Part shown: positions 44,031-52,418 of the stretch, in pieces
Numbering within the stretch: the stretch's first letter is position 1
Layout: the number at the start of each line of letters is the position of its first letter
Assembly: GCA_963922335.1 (NCBI GenBank)
Contig: CAWUIB010000008.1
Coordinates: 1-64,000, forward strand
Reading direction: 5' to 3'
Length of the DNA stretch: 64,000 nt
Source: CALBPI01 sp963922335
GTDB taxonomy: Bacteria > Pseudomonadota > Gammaproteobacteria > Steroidobacterales > Woeseiaceae
The notes under the pieces: model-generated
Told to the model about the DNA's origin: nothing
Databases searched by the model: none
Seen by the model: only the letters and a program-made list of their open reading frames with translations
Translations under genes and position numbers: made by a program

Positions 44031-44927
44031 GTGACTGCACTGTTTGAAGCGCCAGCATGGTTGTTCACGCTGGGGGCCGGTGTTTTCGGCCTTGTTGTTG
44101 GCAGTTTCTTGAATGTCGTCATCTATCGCCTTCCGATCATGCTGGAGCGCGAGTGGGCGCGTGACCTGGCCGGCCTTGCGGAGTCGCGTGGCGTATCAAT
44201 AGCGCAAGCGGACGACGACAAAGTATTCAACCTGGCCACACCGGGCTCTGCCTGCCCCAAGTGTGGTCGCGCCATCAAGGCGTTCGAGAATATTCCGTTG
44301 ATCTCCTGGCTTGCTCTACGCGGTAAGTGTCCGGGCTGCGGCACTGCAATCAGCATCCGATACCCGCTGGTCGAACTGATGACAGGTGTCGCGACTGCTT
44401 TGGTCGCATGGCGTATGGGGCCGGGATGGGAAGCACTCGCAGGCATCGTGCTGACCTGGTACTTGATTCCGCTCGCTGCTATCGATATCGATCAACAGTT
44501 ACTGCCGGACATTCTCACCCTTCCACTGCTGTGGATCGGCCTTACGTTGTCGCTCTTTCATCCGACCGAGTATCCGACGCTTTTTGTTTCTCCGAGCGAC
44601 GCAATTGTTGGCGCATTGGCCGGCTACCTGTCGCTGTGGTCGATCTATCAGGGATTCAAGATTCTGACCGGTAAAGAAGGCATGGGCTACGGTGACTTCA
44701 AGTTGCTTGCGGCGCTTGGCGCCTGGCTTGGATGGCAATCGTTACCTCTGTTGGTCCTGCTGGCTGCGGGAACTGGCACCGTATTTGCGATACTGCAGCT
44801 GGCAATGCGCAGACAAGAACGTGGCGCAACCATGCCTTTCGGACAATGGCTTGCTGCGGCGGGCTGGCTGGTTATGATCGGCGGCTCGCAGCTTCAGCAA
44901 ACCTACCAACAACTCATCGGCTTGTGA
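44031..44927 (+). CDS. pilD: Prepilin peptidase/N-methyltransferase PilD
   Basis: A 298-residue membrane aspartyl protease with a GTG start. The cytoplasmic zinc loop has CPKCG and CPGCG. The catalytic Asp residues lie in AIDIDQQLLPD and GYGDFKLLAALG. It cuts and methylates both pilins above and probably type II pseudopilins. Nine bases follow pilC. Confidence 0.97.
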   Translation: MTALFEAPAWLFTLGAGVFGLVVGSFLNVVIYRLPIMLEREWARDLAGLAESRGVSIAQADDDKVFNLATPGSACPKCGRAIKAFENIPLISWLALRGKCPGCGTAISIRYPLVELMTGVATALVAWRMGPGWEALAGIVLTWYLIPLAAIDIDQQLLPDILTLPLLWIGLTLSLFHPTEYPTLFVSPSDAIVGALAGYLSLWSIYQGFKILTGKEGMGYGDFKLLAALGAWLGWQSLPLLVLLAAGTGTVFAILQLAMRRQERGATMPFGQWLAAAGWLVMIGGSQLQQTYQQLIGL

Positions 44928-44940
44928 GATATTTGCCCGC

Positions 44941-45549
44941 ATGTTGAAGGTGGGCGTAACTGGCGGTATTGCGAGCGGAAAGACGCAAGTCTCGGATGCA
45001 CTCGGTGCCGCGGGCGCGTCCGTAATCGATACCGATGTGATCGCACGAGAGGTAGTGGCTCCAGGTTCTGACGGACTCAGGGACATCGAAACTCAGCTCG
45101 GACCCGAGTTCATTTCCGAGTCCGGTAGTTTGGATCGAGCCGCTCTGCGTGCGCATGTTTTTGAACACCCTGAAGCGCGGCGTACGCTGGAGTCCATCAC
45201 CCACCCGCGTATCGGCGCACAAGTACTGGCGCAGTTGTCCGAAGTGTCTGGTGACTACGCGGTTGTCGTTGTGCCTTTGTTGGCGAATTCACCGTTGCGA
45301 GCGATTCTTGACCGTATTCTTGTGGTCGACTGCGACCCGGCCTTACAGGTCCGCCGCCTGCTGGCGCGCGACGGCGGCAGTCCGGAGCTCGCGTTATCGA
45401 TGATCGCTGCGCAAACAGACCGAGAATCCCGCCTGAGCCTCGCTAATGACGTACTCGATAACAGCGGCTCGATCGAATCGCTGCTTCAAAGGTGCACCGC
45501 GTTGCATCAATTTTATTGTCAACTGTCGGCCGCTACCGACACCGTATGA
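44941..45549 (+). CDS. coaE: Dephospho-CoA kinase
   Basis: A 202-residue P-loop kinase for the last step of CoA synthesis. Visible are GGIASGKTQVSD (P-loop), VIDTDVIAREVV, HPRIGAQVLAQL and the lid region ARDGGSPELALSMIAAQ. It follows pilD by 13 bases, the conserved pilD-coaE order. Confidence 0.96.
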   Translation: MLKVGVTGGIASGKTQVSDALGAAGASVIDTDVIAREVVAPGSDGLRDIETQLGPEFISESGSLDRAALRAHVFEHPEARRTLESITHPRIGAQVLAQLSEVSGDYAVVVVPLLANSPLRAILDRILVVDCDPALQVRRLLARDGGSPELALSMIAAQTDRESRLSLANDVLDNSGSIESLLQRCTALHQFYCQLSAATDTV

Positions 45550-45629
45550 CTGCCTCCATGCCTCGTGAATTTGCGCTGCGGGCGCCGTGGGGCGCAGAAT
45601 AGCTGAACTTCGGATCCTGGCACCGACGG

Positions 45630-46430
45630 ATGGTAACTGCTGCGGAACAGACCGGTGCGCATCGCGAAGCGGCGGTGGCGACCTACGAACAACCACTCAA
45701 TGAGCGGATGCGGACGTTTTTGCGCCTTGAGTTCCTGTACCGCCAGACCGAATACCACGTCGCTGACAACACCGACATGGCTGCGCGGAAGGCAATAGAC
45801 GGATTACTCGAGATCGTGGCGATCCTCGCACGTGGTGACGTGCGCAGTGAGGTCATGAAGGAACTCGAACGCCAAATCGATCAATTGCGTTGCTTTGCGC
45901 GAAATCCAGATGTCGATGGTGGGCGTTTGCAAGCGTCTATAGATGAAGTCTCTCGCATCCGTGATAACGTCAACGCCATCGGCACGCACTATCTGCAACC
46001 GCTCAAGGACAACGAGTTCTTGAGCGCGATCAAACACAGAAGCGCAATTCCGGGTGGCACCTGTGAGTTCGACTTGCCGCTCTTCAGTCATTGGTTGCGG
46101 CGACCGTATGAGGCGCGCCGCGAGGACATCGATTCGTGGTTGCAGGATTTGCGCCCGCTGTGCGGCGCGGTCAAACACATCATGTGGTTGATCCGTCAAA
46201 CGGCAACCGCGTCGGATTGTGTAGCCGAGTCAGGAATGTATCAGCATGCTATTGCGCGCGATACGAATTGCAGGATGTTACGGGTCCAGCTTGCGCATGC
46301 CGGCACAATGTTCCCTGAGGTCAGCGGCAGTCCGCAGCGCTTCACGATTCGCTTCATGGTCTGGCAGGGCATCGAACATCGCCCAACTCAAACGCGCGAA
46401 GATGTCCCTTTCCGGCTGTATGTTTGCTAG
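45630..46430 (+). CDS. zapD: Cell division protein ZapD
   Basis: A 266-residue FtsZ-bundling protein. The family start YEQPLNERMRTFLRLEFLYR is preceded by about 19 residues; ATG 45630 is used but a shorter start is possible. Later phrases GGTCEFDLPLFSHWLRRP and FMVWQGIEHRPTQTREDVPF are typical. It crosslinks FtsZ filaments at the Z-ring. The usual downstream yacG is absent; mutT converges with a shared CTAG stop. Confidence 0.95.
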   Translation: MVTAAEQTGAHREAAVATYEQPLNERMRTFLRLEFLYRQTEYHVADNTDMAARKAIDGLLEIVAILARGDVRSEVMKELERQIDQLRCFARNPDVDGGRLQASIDEVSRIRDNVNAIGTHYLQPLKDNEFLSAIKHRSAIPGGTCEFDLPLFSHWLRRPYEARREDIDSWLQDLRPLCGAVKHIMWLIRQTATASDCVAESGMYQHAIARDTNCRMLRVQLAHAGTMFPEVSGSPQRFTIRFMVWQGIEHRPTQTREDVPFRLYVC

Positions 46431-46822
46431 CGACTGAGAAGCGCGTCAATCACTGGCGTATTCGCCGGCAAAAACTCATAGGACTGAAGCGTGTCTCGGC
46501 GCACCCATTTTATGGTCTGGCCTTCCATCGACGCAGGCTCACCATTCCAGCGAGAGACAATCAGAAAATGCAGTCGAACGCTGTGTTTTTCGTAGTCGTG
46601 AGCAATCTCCAGAAACGGCTGCGACTTAAGAGTATCGACGCCAAGCTCCTCGGCTAACTCACGCTGCAGTGCCTGAACGGGCGACTCCCCGGATTCGATT
46701 TTCCCACCGGGAAACTCCCAGAGTCCCGCACCGTGCTTTCCATCGGGTCGTTGTGCGATCAACACGGAGTGCTCGCGCTCAAGGATACCGGCAACAACGC
46801 TGATGACCGGCAATGTGCCCAA
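46427..46822 (-). CDS. mutT: 8-oxo-dGTP diphosphatase MutT
   Basis: A 131-residue Nudix hydrolase starting at TTG 46822, two bases after the secA stop. The Nudix box (GX5EX7REUXEEXGU) is intact between residues 39 and 61, with GLWEFPGGKIE and RELAEELGV. It removes oxidised guanine nucleotides from the pool. Location after secA matches Pseudomonas and Escherichia. Confidence 0.96.
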   Translation of the reverse strand: MGTLPVISVVAGILEREHSVLIAQRPDGKHGAGLWEFPGGKIESGESPVQALQRELAEELGVDTLKSQPFLEIAHDYEKHSVRLHFLIVSRWNGEPASMEGQTIKWVRRDTLQSYEFLPANTPVIDALLSR

Positions 46823-46824
46823 AG

Positions 46825-49584
46825 TCAGGAAAGCTTACCGTGACAGTGCTTGTACTTCTTACCCGATCCACACGGACAGGGTTGGTTACGCCCGACCTTA
46901 GGTTGATCGCGGCGGAACGTTTCCTGACCTGCTGCCGGCGTAACCGCACCCTGAGCCGGTTGATCCGAACCCAGTCCCGGCGCGGCGGCATGCTGAAATT
47001 TCAGAGCTTCGGCCTGACGTCGCTCTTCTTCGAGCTTCTCTATTTCCTCTTCGCTGCGGATGCGCATACGCGCCAACTTGGAAACTGCCTCACGCTTCAC
47101 GGTGTCCAGCATGTCAGCAAACATCTCAAACGCTTCGCGCTTGTATTCCTGTTTGGGGTTCTTCTGACCGTATCCGCGCAAACCAATGCCCTGGCGCAAA
47201 TAGTCGAGAGCTGCAAGATGCTCTTTCCAGTCGAAATCGAGCTGCTGGAGCATCACGGCCTTCTCAAGCTGGCGCAGCATTTCTGAGCCAATTTCTTTCT
47301 CGCGAGCAACAAAGGTTTCATCGACCGCTTTGTGCACGCGCTCGCGGATACCCTCGACACTCAGGGTTGAGTCTTCGTTGAGCCACCGTTGCACATCGAC
47401 AGTCGTGCCGAACTCAGCGCCAAGAACCTGTTGAAGACCATTGGCATCCCACTGTTCTTCAATGCTGTTCGGCGGGAAGAATTCATCGAACACGTTGTCG
47501 ATGACTTCAGCACGGATCTCAGTGACGGAATCGCCGATCTCGTCAGCCTCCATCAATTCGGAACGCTGGTGATAGATCACCTTGCGCTGTTCGTTCGCAA
47601 CATCATCGTATTCAAGCAAGTTCTTGCGAATATCGAAGTTGTGTCCTTCGACCTTGCGCTGTGCGCCTGCGATTTGACGTGTCAACATGCCGCTTTCGAT
47701 GGCCTCCCCTTCTCGCATTCCAACGCGTTGCAGCAACGCCTTGGTGCGGTCAGGATCACCGAAGATTCGCATGAGATTGTCTTCCATCGAGAGGAAGAAT
47801 CGGCTCGATCCTGGATCCCCTTGTCGGCCAGAACGACCGCGAAGCTGATTGTCGATGCGGCGAGACTCATGACGTTCTGTGCCGACGATATGCAGGCCAC
47901 CTGCCTCCAGCACTTCGTCGTGACGTTTTTGCCAGGCTTCCCGAACCGCTGTTTTTTCGCGCTCAGTCGCGTCTTCACCCAGTGCCTCGAGCTCAACCTC
48001 AAGACTGCCACCGAGGACAATATCGGTCCCGCGTCCGGCCATGTTGGTAGCAATCGTCACCGCACCGGGACGCCCGGCCTGCGCAACGATCCCTGCTTCC
48101 CGCTCGTGCTGCTTGGCGTTCAACACCTCATGCTTGATGTTCTTGGCCTTGAGTGCACGGCTCAACAGCTCCGACATCTCGATTGAGGTGGTACCCACGA
48201 GCACAGGCTGTTTGCGCTCGCGGCATTCCTCAATGTCTTCGACGATCGCTTCAAACTTGTCTTGTTGGGTAAGGAACACGAGGTCCTTGCGATCGTCGCG
48301 CACCATAGGGCGGTGAGTGGGGATGACCACAACCTCGAGTCCATAGATCTGTTGGAACTCAAACGCTTCGGTATCCGCGGTACCGGTCATGCCTGACAGC
48401 TTGTTGTAAATGCGGAAGAAGTTCTGGAAGGTGATCGATGCGACGGTCTGATTCTCGGCTTTGATCGACAGGCCTTCCTTTGCCTCGACTGCCTGGTGCA
48501 GACCTTCTGACCAGCGACGGCCTGGCATCGTTCGACCAGTGAACTCATCGACAATCACGATCTCACCCTCTTGCACGATGTATTCAACATCGCGCTGGTA
48601 GAGATGATGCGCGCGGATCGCTGCGGTCAGGTGATGCACCAGCTTGATATTGCCCGCATCGTAAAGACTCTCGCCTTCACCGATGAGACCTGCTTCAGTC
48701 ATCAACTGTTCTGCTCGCTCGTGACCCTGCTCGGTCATGAACGCCTGACGCGATTTGCGGTCGATGGTGAAGTCACCACGAGCCTCTTCGGTCAGCTCCT
48801 CAACCGGACCCTTCAGGCCGAATTTATCGGGTACCTCCTCCTCCACTTCCTGGAGTTTCAGTTTTGGCACCAACTTGTTGATACGTTCGTAGAGATCCGT
48901 GCGCTGCTCCGACGGTCCCGAGATGATCAGCGGCGTTCTGGCCTCATCGATCAGGATTGAGTCAACCTCATCCACGATGGCGAAGTTGAGTTCACGCTGG
49001 ACGCGATCCTCAAGGCGGTAGGCAAGATTGTCCCGAAGATAATCGAACCCGAGCTCGTTGTTGGTTGCATACGTGATGTCAGCTGCGTAGGCCGCGCGTT
49101 TTTCCTCTGTCGCCATGCCACTGCGCACGACGGCGACCGTTTGGCCCAACAACTCGTATACCGGGCGCATCCACTCTGCGTCACGCGCTGCCAAGTATTC
49201 GTTGACAGTGACGATATGCACACCCTTGCCAGACAGTGCGTTCAGATACGCTGCCAGGGTCGCCATCAGCGTTTTACCCTCACCGGTGCGCATTTCGCTG
49301 ATATCGCCGTTATGCAGCACCATGGCACCGATCATCTGCACATCGTAATGGCGCATTCCCAGCGTGCGATCGGCAGCTTCGCGGACCAGGGCAAAGGCTT
49401 CAGGCAACAGATCGTCCAGTGACGTCCCATCGGCGGCTCGCGCTCGCAAATCAGCGCTACGGGACTGTAGCTCGGTTTCGCTCAGTGCTTTGAGCTCGTC
49501 CTCCATCGCATTAATGCGCTTGACGACTTTTTGATAGGACTTGATCAGTCGCTGATTGCGACTTCCAAAGATGCGCGAAAACAC
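46825..49584 (-). CDS. secA: Preprotein translocase ATPase SecA
   Basis: A 919-residue SecA with GTG start at 49584. The N-terminus reads RIFGSRNQRLIKSYQKVVKR. Helicase motifs include MRTGEGKTLMATL (Walker A), the DEVDSILIDEARTPLIISG region and TNMAGRGTDIVLGG. The C-terminal zinc site is C903, C905, C914 and H915 in CPCGSGKKYKHCHG. It drives export through SecYEG. No SecM-like arrest peptide precedes it; see 49701-49726. Confidence 0.98.
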   Translation of the reverse strand: MFSRIFGSRNQRLIKSYQKVVKRINAMEDELKALSETELQSRSADLRARAADGTSLDDLLPEAFALVREAADRTLGMRHYDVQMIGAMVLHNGDISEMRTGEGKTLMATLAAYLNALSGKGVHIVTVNEYLAARDAEWMRPVYELLGQTVAVVRSGMATEEKRAAYAADITYATNNELGFDYLRDNLAYRLEDRVQRELNFAIVDEVDSILIDEARTPLIISGPSEQRTDLYERINKLVPKLKLQEVEEEVPDKFGLKGPVEELTEEARGDFTIDRKSRQAFMTEQGHERAEQLMTEAGLIGEGESLYDAGNIKLVHHLTAAIRAHHLYQRDVEYIVQEGEIVIVDEFTGRTMPGRRWSEGLHQAVEAKEGLSIKAENQTVASITFQNFFRIYNKLSGMTGTADTEAFEFQQIYGLEVVVIPTHRPMVRDDRKDLVFLTQQDKFEAIVEDIEECRERKQPVLVGTTSIEMSELLSRALKAKNIKHEVLNAKQHEREAGIVAQAGRPGAVTIATNMAGRGTDIVLGGSLEVELEALGEDATEREKTAVREAWQKRHDEVLEAGGLHIVGTERHESRRIDNQLRGRSGRQGDPGSSRFFLSMEDNLMRIFGDPDRTKALLQRVGMREGEAIESGMLTRQIAGAQRKVEGHNFDIRKNLLEYDDVANEQRKVIYHQRSELMEADEIGDSVTEIRAEVIDNVFDEFFPPNSIEEQWDANGLQQVLGAEFGTTVDVQRWLNEDSTLSVEGIRERVHKAVDETFVAREKEIGSEMLRQLEKAVMLQQLDFDWKEHLAALDYLRQGIGLRGYGQKNPKQEYKREAFEMFADMLDTVKREAVSKLARMRIRSEEEIEKLEEERRQAEALKFQHAAAPGLGSDQPAQGAVTPAAGQETFRRDQPKVGRNQPCPCGSGKKYKHCHGKLS

Positions 49585-49619
49585 AGCCTTACAGGCTCCT
49601 TGCGAAATATTTGTTCGTT

Positions 49620-49648
49620 ATTCTAGGCGTTAGTGCGTGCAGCACCAA
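49620..49648 (-). promoter_or_regulatory. Possible sigma-70 promoter of secA
   Basis: On the minus strand TTGGTG (49648-49643), a 17-base spacer and TAGAAT (49625-49620) resemble -35/-10 boxes. It would give a secA leader of about 30 bases. Confidence 0.45.
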
Positions 49649-49700
49649 TGACCTTTCCCCGTTATCCGGTTCAAGATTGGCACGATCGTGCGTTATTCAA

Positions 49701-49726
49701 GGTTTTTTGACCCAAAAAACCGGGTC
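49701..49726. other. Two mutually exclusive hairpins upstream of secA
   Basis: Hairpin A pairs GGTTTTTT (49701-49708) with AAAAAACC (49714-49721) around GACCC. Hairpin B pairs that GACCC (49709-49713) with GGGTC (49722-49726) around AAAAAACC. They cannot form together. A 12-bp palindrome GCACGATCGTGC (49680-49691) lies next to them. Between the M23 gene and secA, this could act as terminator, attenuator or binding site. Confidence 0.5.
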
Positions 49727-49730
49727 AGGT

Positions 49731-50660
49731 TCAGGGGGTCCGACCCCGGATGTACCCCACCGGGTTCTGATTCTTACCGTCTTTCAGAACCTCAAAATGA
49801 AGGTTTGGTCCCGTTGCCCGGCCAGTAGAACCCATCAGACCGATAACTTGGCCTTTCTCGACTTCGTCACCGACGCTTACGTGGTTCTCAGCGTTGTGTG
49901 CGTAGCGCGTCACATAGCCGTCCCCGTGGTCGATCTCAACCATCATCCCGTAGCCGTAGCGATTGCCTGAGTAAGTCACCACCCCGGATGCGACAGAGCG
50001 GATCTCCGCGCCCGCGCGGGATGCGATATCCACACCTTTGTGTCGAGCTTGCTTACCTGTAAACGGATCGGTCCGCGTGCCGTAATGCGAGGAAATCCAG
50101 CCGCCCAGGACTGGTCGGCCCTTCGGCATAATGCGCTCGCCAAGGTTTCGGGTAAGCATCATGCTTTCGAGTACACCGAGCTGGCGAGCACGATCTTCCA
50201 TCTGCACATCGAGCGATGCGAGCTGCCGCACCAGGGAGGCCTCGTCCATATCATCCAGCAGCTCGGTTTCCTCGGGACCACCAATCGGTGGCACCGATTC
50301 GAAGTCGAACTCACCGTCTTCAAGCCCGGCCATCTCTGTAAGACGCTGGCCAAGCGCATCCAACCGCACAACGTGAGCGTTCATTTGTCCGATTCGGATC
50401 GCCAACGCATCTAAGGTGTCCTGTGCCTCACGCTTGGCGAGCTGCAGCTCTTCGTTCTGCTCCAGCAGCTCGGCGCGCATCTGGAGTAGCTCTTCCTGGT
50501 CGACTGCGCCTGTGTGCTTCAGCGCCAATGTGTAGCCGCCTGCAAAAACCACCAGCGCGGTGATGCATAGCAGCGCGGAAGCCGCAGCAACGAATCCGAA
50601 AGAGGTCAGGCGGAACTGTTTTGGCCCGCGGGACCCGTTGCTAAAGATGACTACATTCAT
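49731..50660 (-). CDS. M23-family (LytM) peptidoglycan peptidase, membrane-anchored
   Basis: A 309-residue protein; ATG 50660 (MNVVIFSNGSRGPKQFRLTS) is chosen. One membrane helix (about 21-43) is followed by a coiled coil rich in Glu/Leu/Gln (about 55-110) and a C-terminal LytM domain. Zinc ligands are in HKGVDIA and LHFEV; the usual HLH triplet reads NLH, so the first His is Asn. The position between dciA and secA is conserved in Pseudomonas. It probably acts on or regulates cell-wall cleavage at division. Confidence 0.9.
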   Translation of the reverse strand: MNVVIFSNGSRGPKQFRLTSFGFVAAASALLCITALVVFAGGYTLALKHTGAVDQEELLQMRAELLEQNEELQLAKREAQDTLDALAIRIGQMNAHVVRLDALGQRLTEMAGLEDGEFDFESVPPIGGPEETELLDDMDEASLVRQLASLDVQMEDRARQLGVLESMMLTRNLGERIMPKGRPVLGGWISSHYGTRTDPFTGKQARHKGVDIASRAGAEIRSVASGVVTYSGNRYGYGMMVEIDHGDGYVTRYAHNAENHVSVGDEVEKGQVIGLMGSTGRATGPNLHFEVLKDGKNQNPVGYIRGRTP

Positions 50661-50836
50661 TGAACGATTCAGGCTTCCGAGGCGTTGCCGCCAAATTCTC
50701 ACAAAACCCGCGCTACGCCCGGGACTTATCTCGATGTCGCACTATGCCGGGTTAACTTTAGTCAAACCACCGACCTAGTCTCAAAGTGCTACCATTCTCG
50801 ACCGACTCTGCGAAACGCGTCACAAAATCGCAAGCA

Positions 50837-51151
50837 ATGCCGATCCGAAAACTAAATGACGTTCTGACCGACGGCAAGTCCGGGCTGGCCGAGCTCTCGC
50901 GAACCGCACAGCAAATGGTCGAGCTTGTCGACATTCTGAGGCTGGCGCTACCCGAAGAACTGCAAGGCGCATTGCTCGGCGCAAGCTTCAACGGCGACCA
51001 AACCCTGACTGTGACTGCATCCTCAAGCGCGCTGGGCGCGAGGCTTCGCTATCACACAGATGCGCTATTGTCAGCGGCACGCACAAACGGCGTCATGGCA
51101 GCACGGTGCCGAATTCGCGTAACTCCTCAGGCGAATACAGGCGACGGGTAG
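50837..51151 (+). CDS. dciA: DciA-type helicase operator (DUF721)
   Basis: A 104-residue DUF721 protein; ATG 50837 (MPIRKLNDVLTDGKSGLAEL) is chosen. The end of the domain, TLTVTASSSALGARLRYHTD, is characteristic. DciA loads the replicative helicase in bacteria without DnaC. It is the only plus-strand gene in this part, divergent from the M23 gene, and its last 25 bases overlap the 3' end of lpxC tail to tail. Confidence 0.85.
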   Translation: MPIRKLNDVLTDGKSGLAELSRTAQQMVELVDILRLALPEELQGALLGASFNGDQTLTVTASSSALGARLRYHTDALLSAARTNGVMAARCRIRVTPQANTGDG

Positions 51152-52035
51152 CTCACCGGAGCGTGGTCGGCTTCGTCGAAAGTCGCAAGATCATAACAAC
51201 TCGCGTCCTCGAGAATCGCACGGACCAAGCGGTTGTTCAGATCATGCCCGGATTTGTAAGCGGAGTATTCACCGATCAGGCTATGGCCCAGCAGGTACAG
51301 ATCGCCGACAGCGTCCAGAACCTTGTGCTTTACAAACTCATCGTCGTAGCGCAAACCGTCTTCATTCAGGATGCGATAGTCGTCCAGGACGATCGCGTTA
51401 TCCATGCTCCCACCGAGGGTCAGGCCTAGTTCGCGGAGCGTTTCAATGTCACGCATGAAACCAAAGGTACGCGCCCGACTCACGTCCCGCAGGAACGCGC
51501 TGGAGGACAAATCCAAAGAAATCTGCTGGCGTTGCTTGTTGATCACCGGATGGTTGAATGAGATACCGAAATTGATCCGGAATCCGTCGTACGGAGTAAG
51601 TTCGGCCCACTTGTCACCATCTTCCACCCGGATCTTCTTCTTGATTCGGATCAACTTTTTCGGAGCGTCCTGCTCCTCGATGCCGGCCGATTGGATCAGA
51701 AATACGAATGGCGCCGCGCTACCGTCCATGATCGGTACTTCGGGTGCGGTGACGTCGACATACAAATTGTCGATACCGAGGGCGCAGACCGCCGACAACA
51801 GGTGTTCGACCGTCCCTACCTTGTGCTCGCCCTCGAAAAGATTGGTTCCCAGCATGGTCTCGCGCACACGCCGTCCATCGGCAGGGATGTCCACCGGGTC
51901 GGTCAAATCGGTCCTACGAAACACGACGCCCGTGTTGGGCGCTGCCGGGCGCAAGGTCATTAGCACCTTGTCACCAGTATGCAGACCGACACCGGTCGCC
52001 CGGATCGCAGTTTTAAGTGTTCTTTGTCGTAGCAT
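51127..52035 (-). CDS. lpxC: UDP-3-O-acyl-N-acetylglucosamine deacetylase LpxC
   Basis: A 302-residue zinc amidase for the first committed step of lipid A synthesis. ATG 52035 (MLRQRTLKTAIRATGVGLHT) matches the family; a 69-residue upstream extension is rejected. Zinc ligands lie in GTVEHLLSA and in HKVLDAVGDLYLLG, with the late GHDLNNRLVRAI. It sits after ftsZ with a 383-bp gap carrying its own promoter. Confidence 0.98.
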   Translation of the reverse strand: MLRQRTLKTAIRATGVGLHTGDKVLMTLRPAAPNTGVVFRRTDLTDPVDIPADGRRVRETMLGTNLFEGEHKVGTVEHLLSAVCALGIDNLYVDVTAPEVPIMDGSAAPFVFLIQSAGIEEQDAPKKLIRIKKKIRVEDGDKWAELTPYDGFRINFGISFNHPVINKQRQQISLDLSSSAFLRDVSRARTFGFMRDIETLRELGLTLGGSMDNAIVLDDYRILNEDGLRYDDEFVKHKVLDAVGDLYLLGHSLIGEYSAYKSGHDLNNRLVRAILEDASCYDLATFDEADHAPVSYPSPVFA

Positions 52036-52418
52036 TACCACACATCTCGCTGGCACACGCGCTCGCCGGTTGGTCTGTCCTACAGCCCACCACGGCCCGC
52101 GCAAGTCTTTGTTTGCACAAAAATACTGCGCCCTCCTGGCACAGCAGCCCCCCAGCATGGCGTCAATGACGCCCCAATTTGTTTTGTGACTGTTGTTTTT
52201 GCGCCAAGTTCCGCGACCGCCCCCAAGCAGTACGCAAGTCAATTCTGGCGTGCAAAATCAACAAGTTGGATGCAGATAGTAACGAAAAATTCATAGAACG
52301 CAAGGAATCTGTAACGTTCCTGCGCGCCTGTAGAAGGCAGAGAATCGGATCGAAGAACGACCCGAGGCAGGTCCCAGGCCGCAGCGGTGAGCGGCTGCGG
52401 CCCGGGATTCATGTCGGA
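52036..52418 (-). other. 383-bp region between ftsZ and lpxC
   Basis: No gene is seen. It holds, from the ftsZ side, a GC-rich hairpin (GGCCGCAGC 52377-52385 with GCTGCGGCC 52394-52402, plus three outer pairs) without a T-run, then a promoter at 52276-52303, then a leader of about 230 bases with short repeats of C/A-rich sequence. Confidence 0.6.
52276..52303 (-). promoter_or_regulatory. Sigma-70 promoter for lpxC
   Basis: On the minus strand TTGCGT (52303-52298), a 16-base spacer and TACTAT (52281-52276) are close to the -35/-10 consensus. Transcription would start near 52268, about 230 bases before lpxC. Confidence 0.6.

Noticed and set aside
49585..49730. SecM-like arrest peptide gene before secA
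   Set aside because: No open frame with a signal sequence or arrest-like motif exists on the minus strand of this gap.
52373..52406. GC-rich hairpin after ftsZ as a rho-independent terminator
   Set aside because: The stem is good but no T-run follows on either strand.
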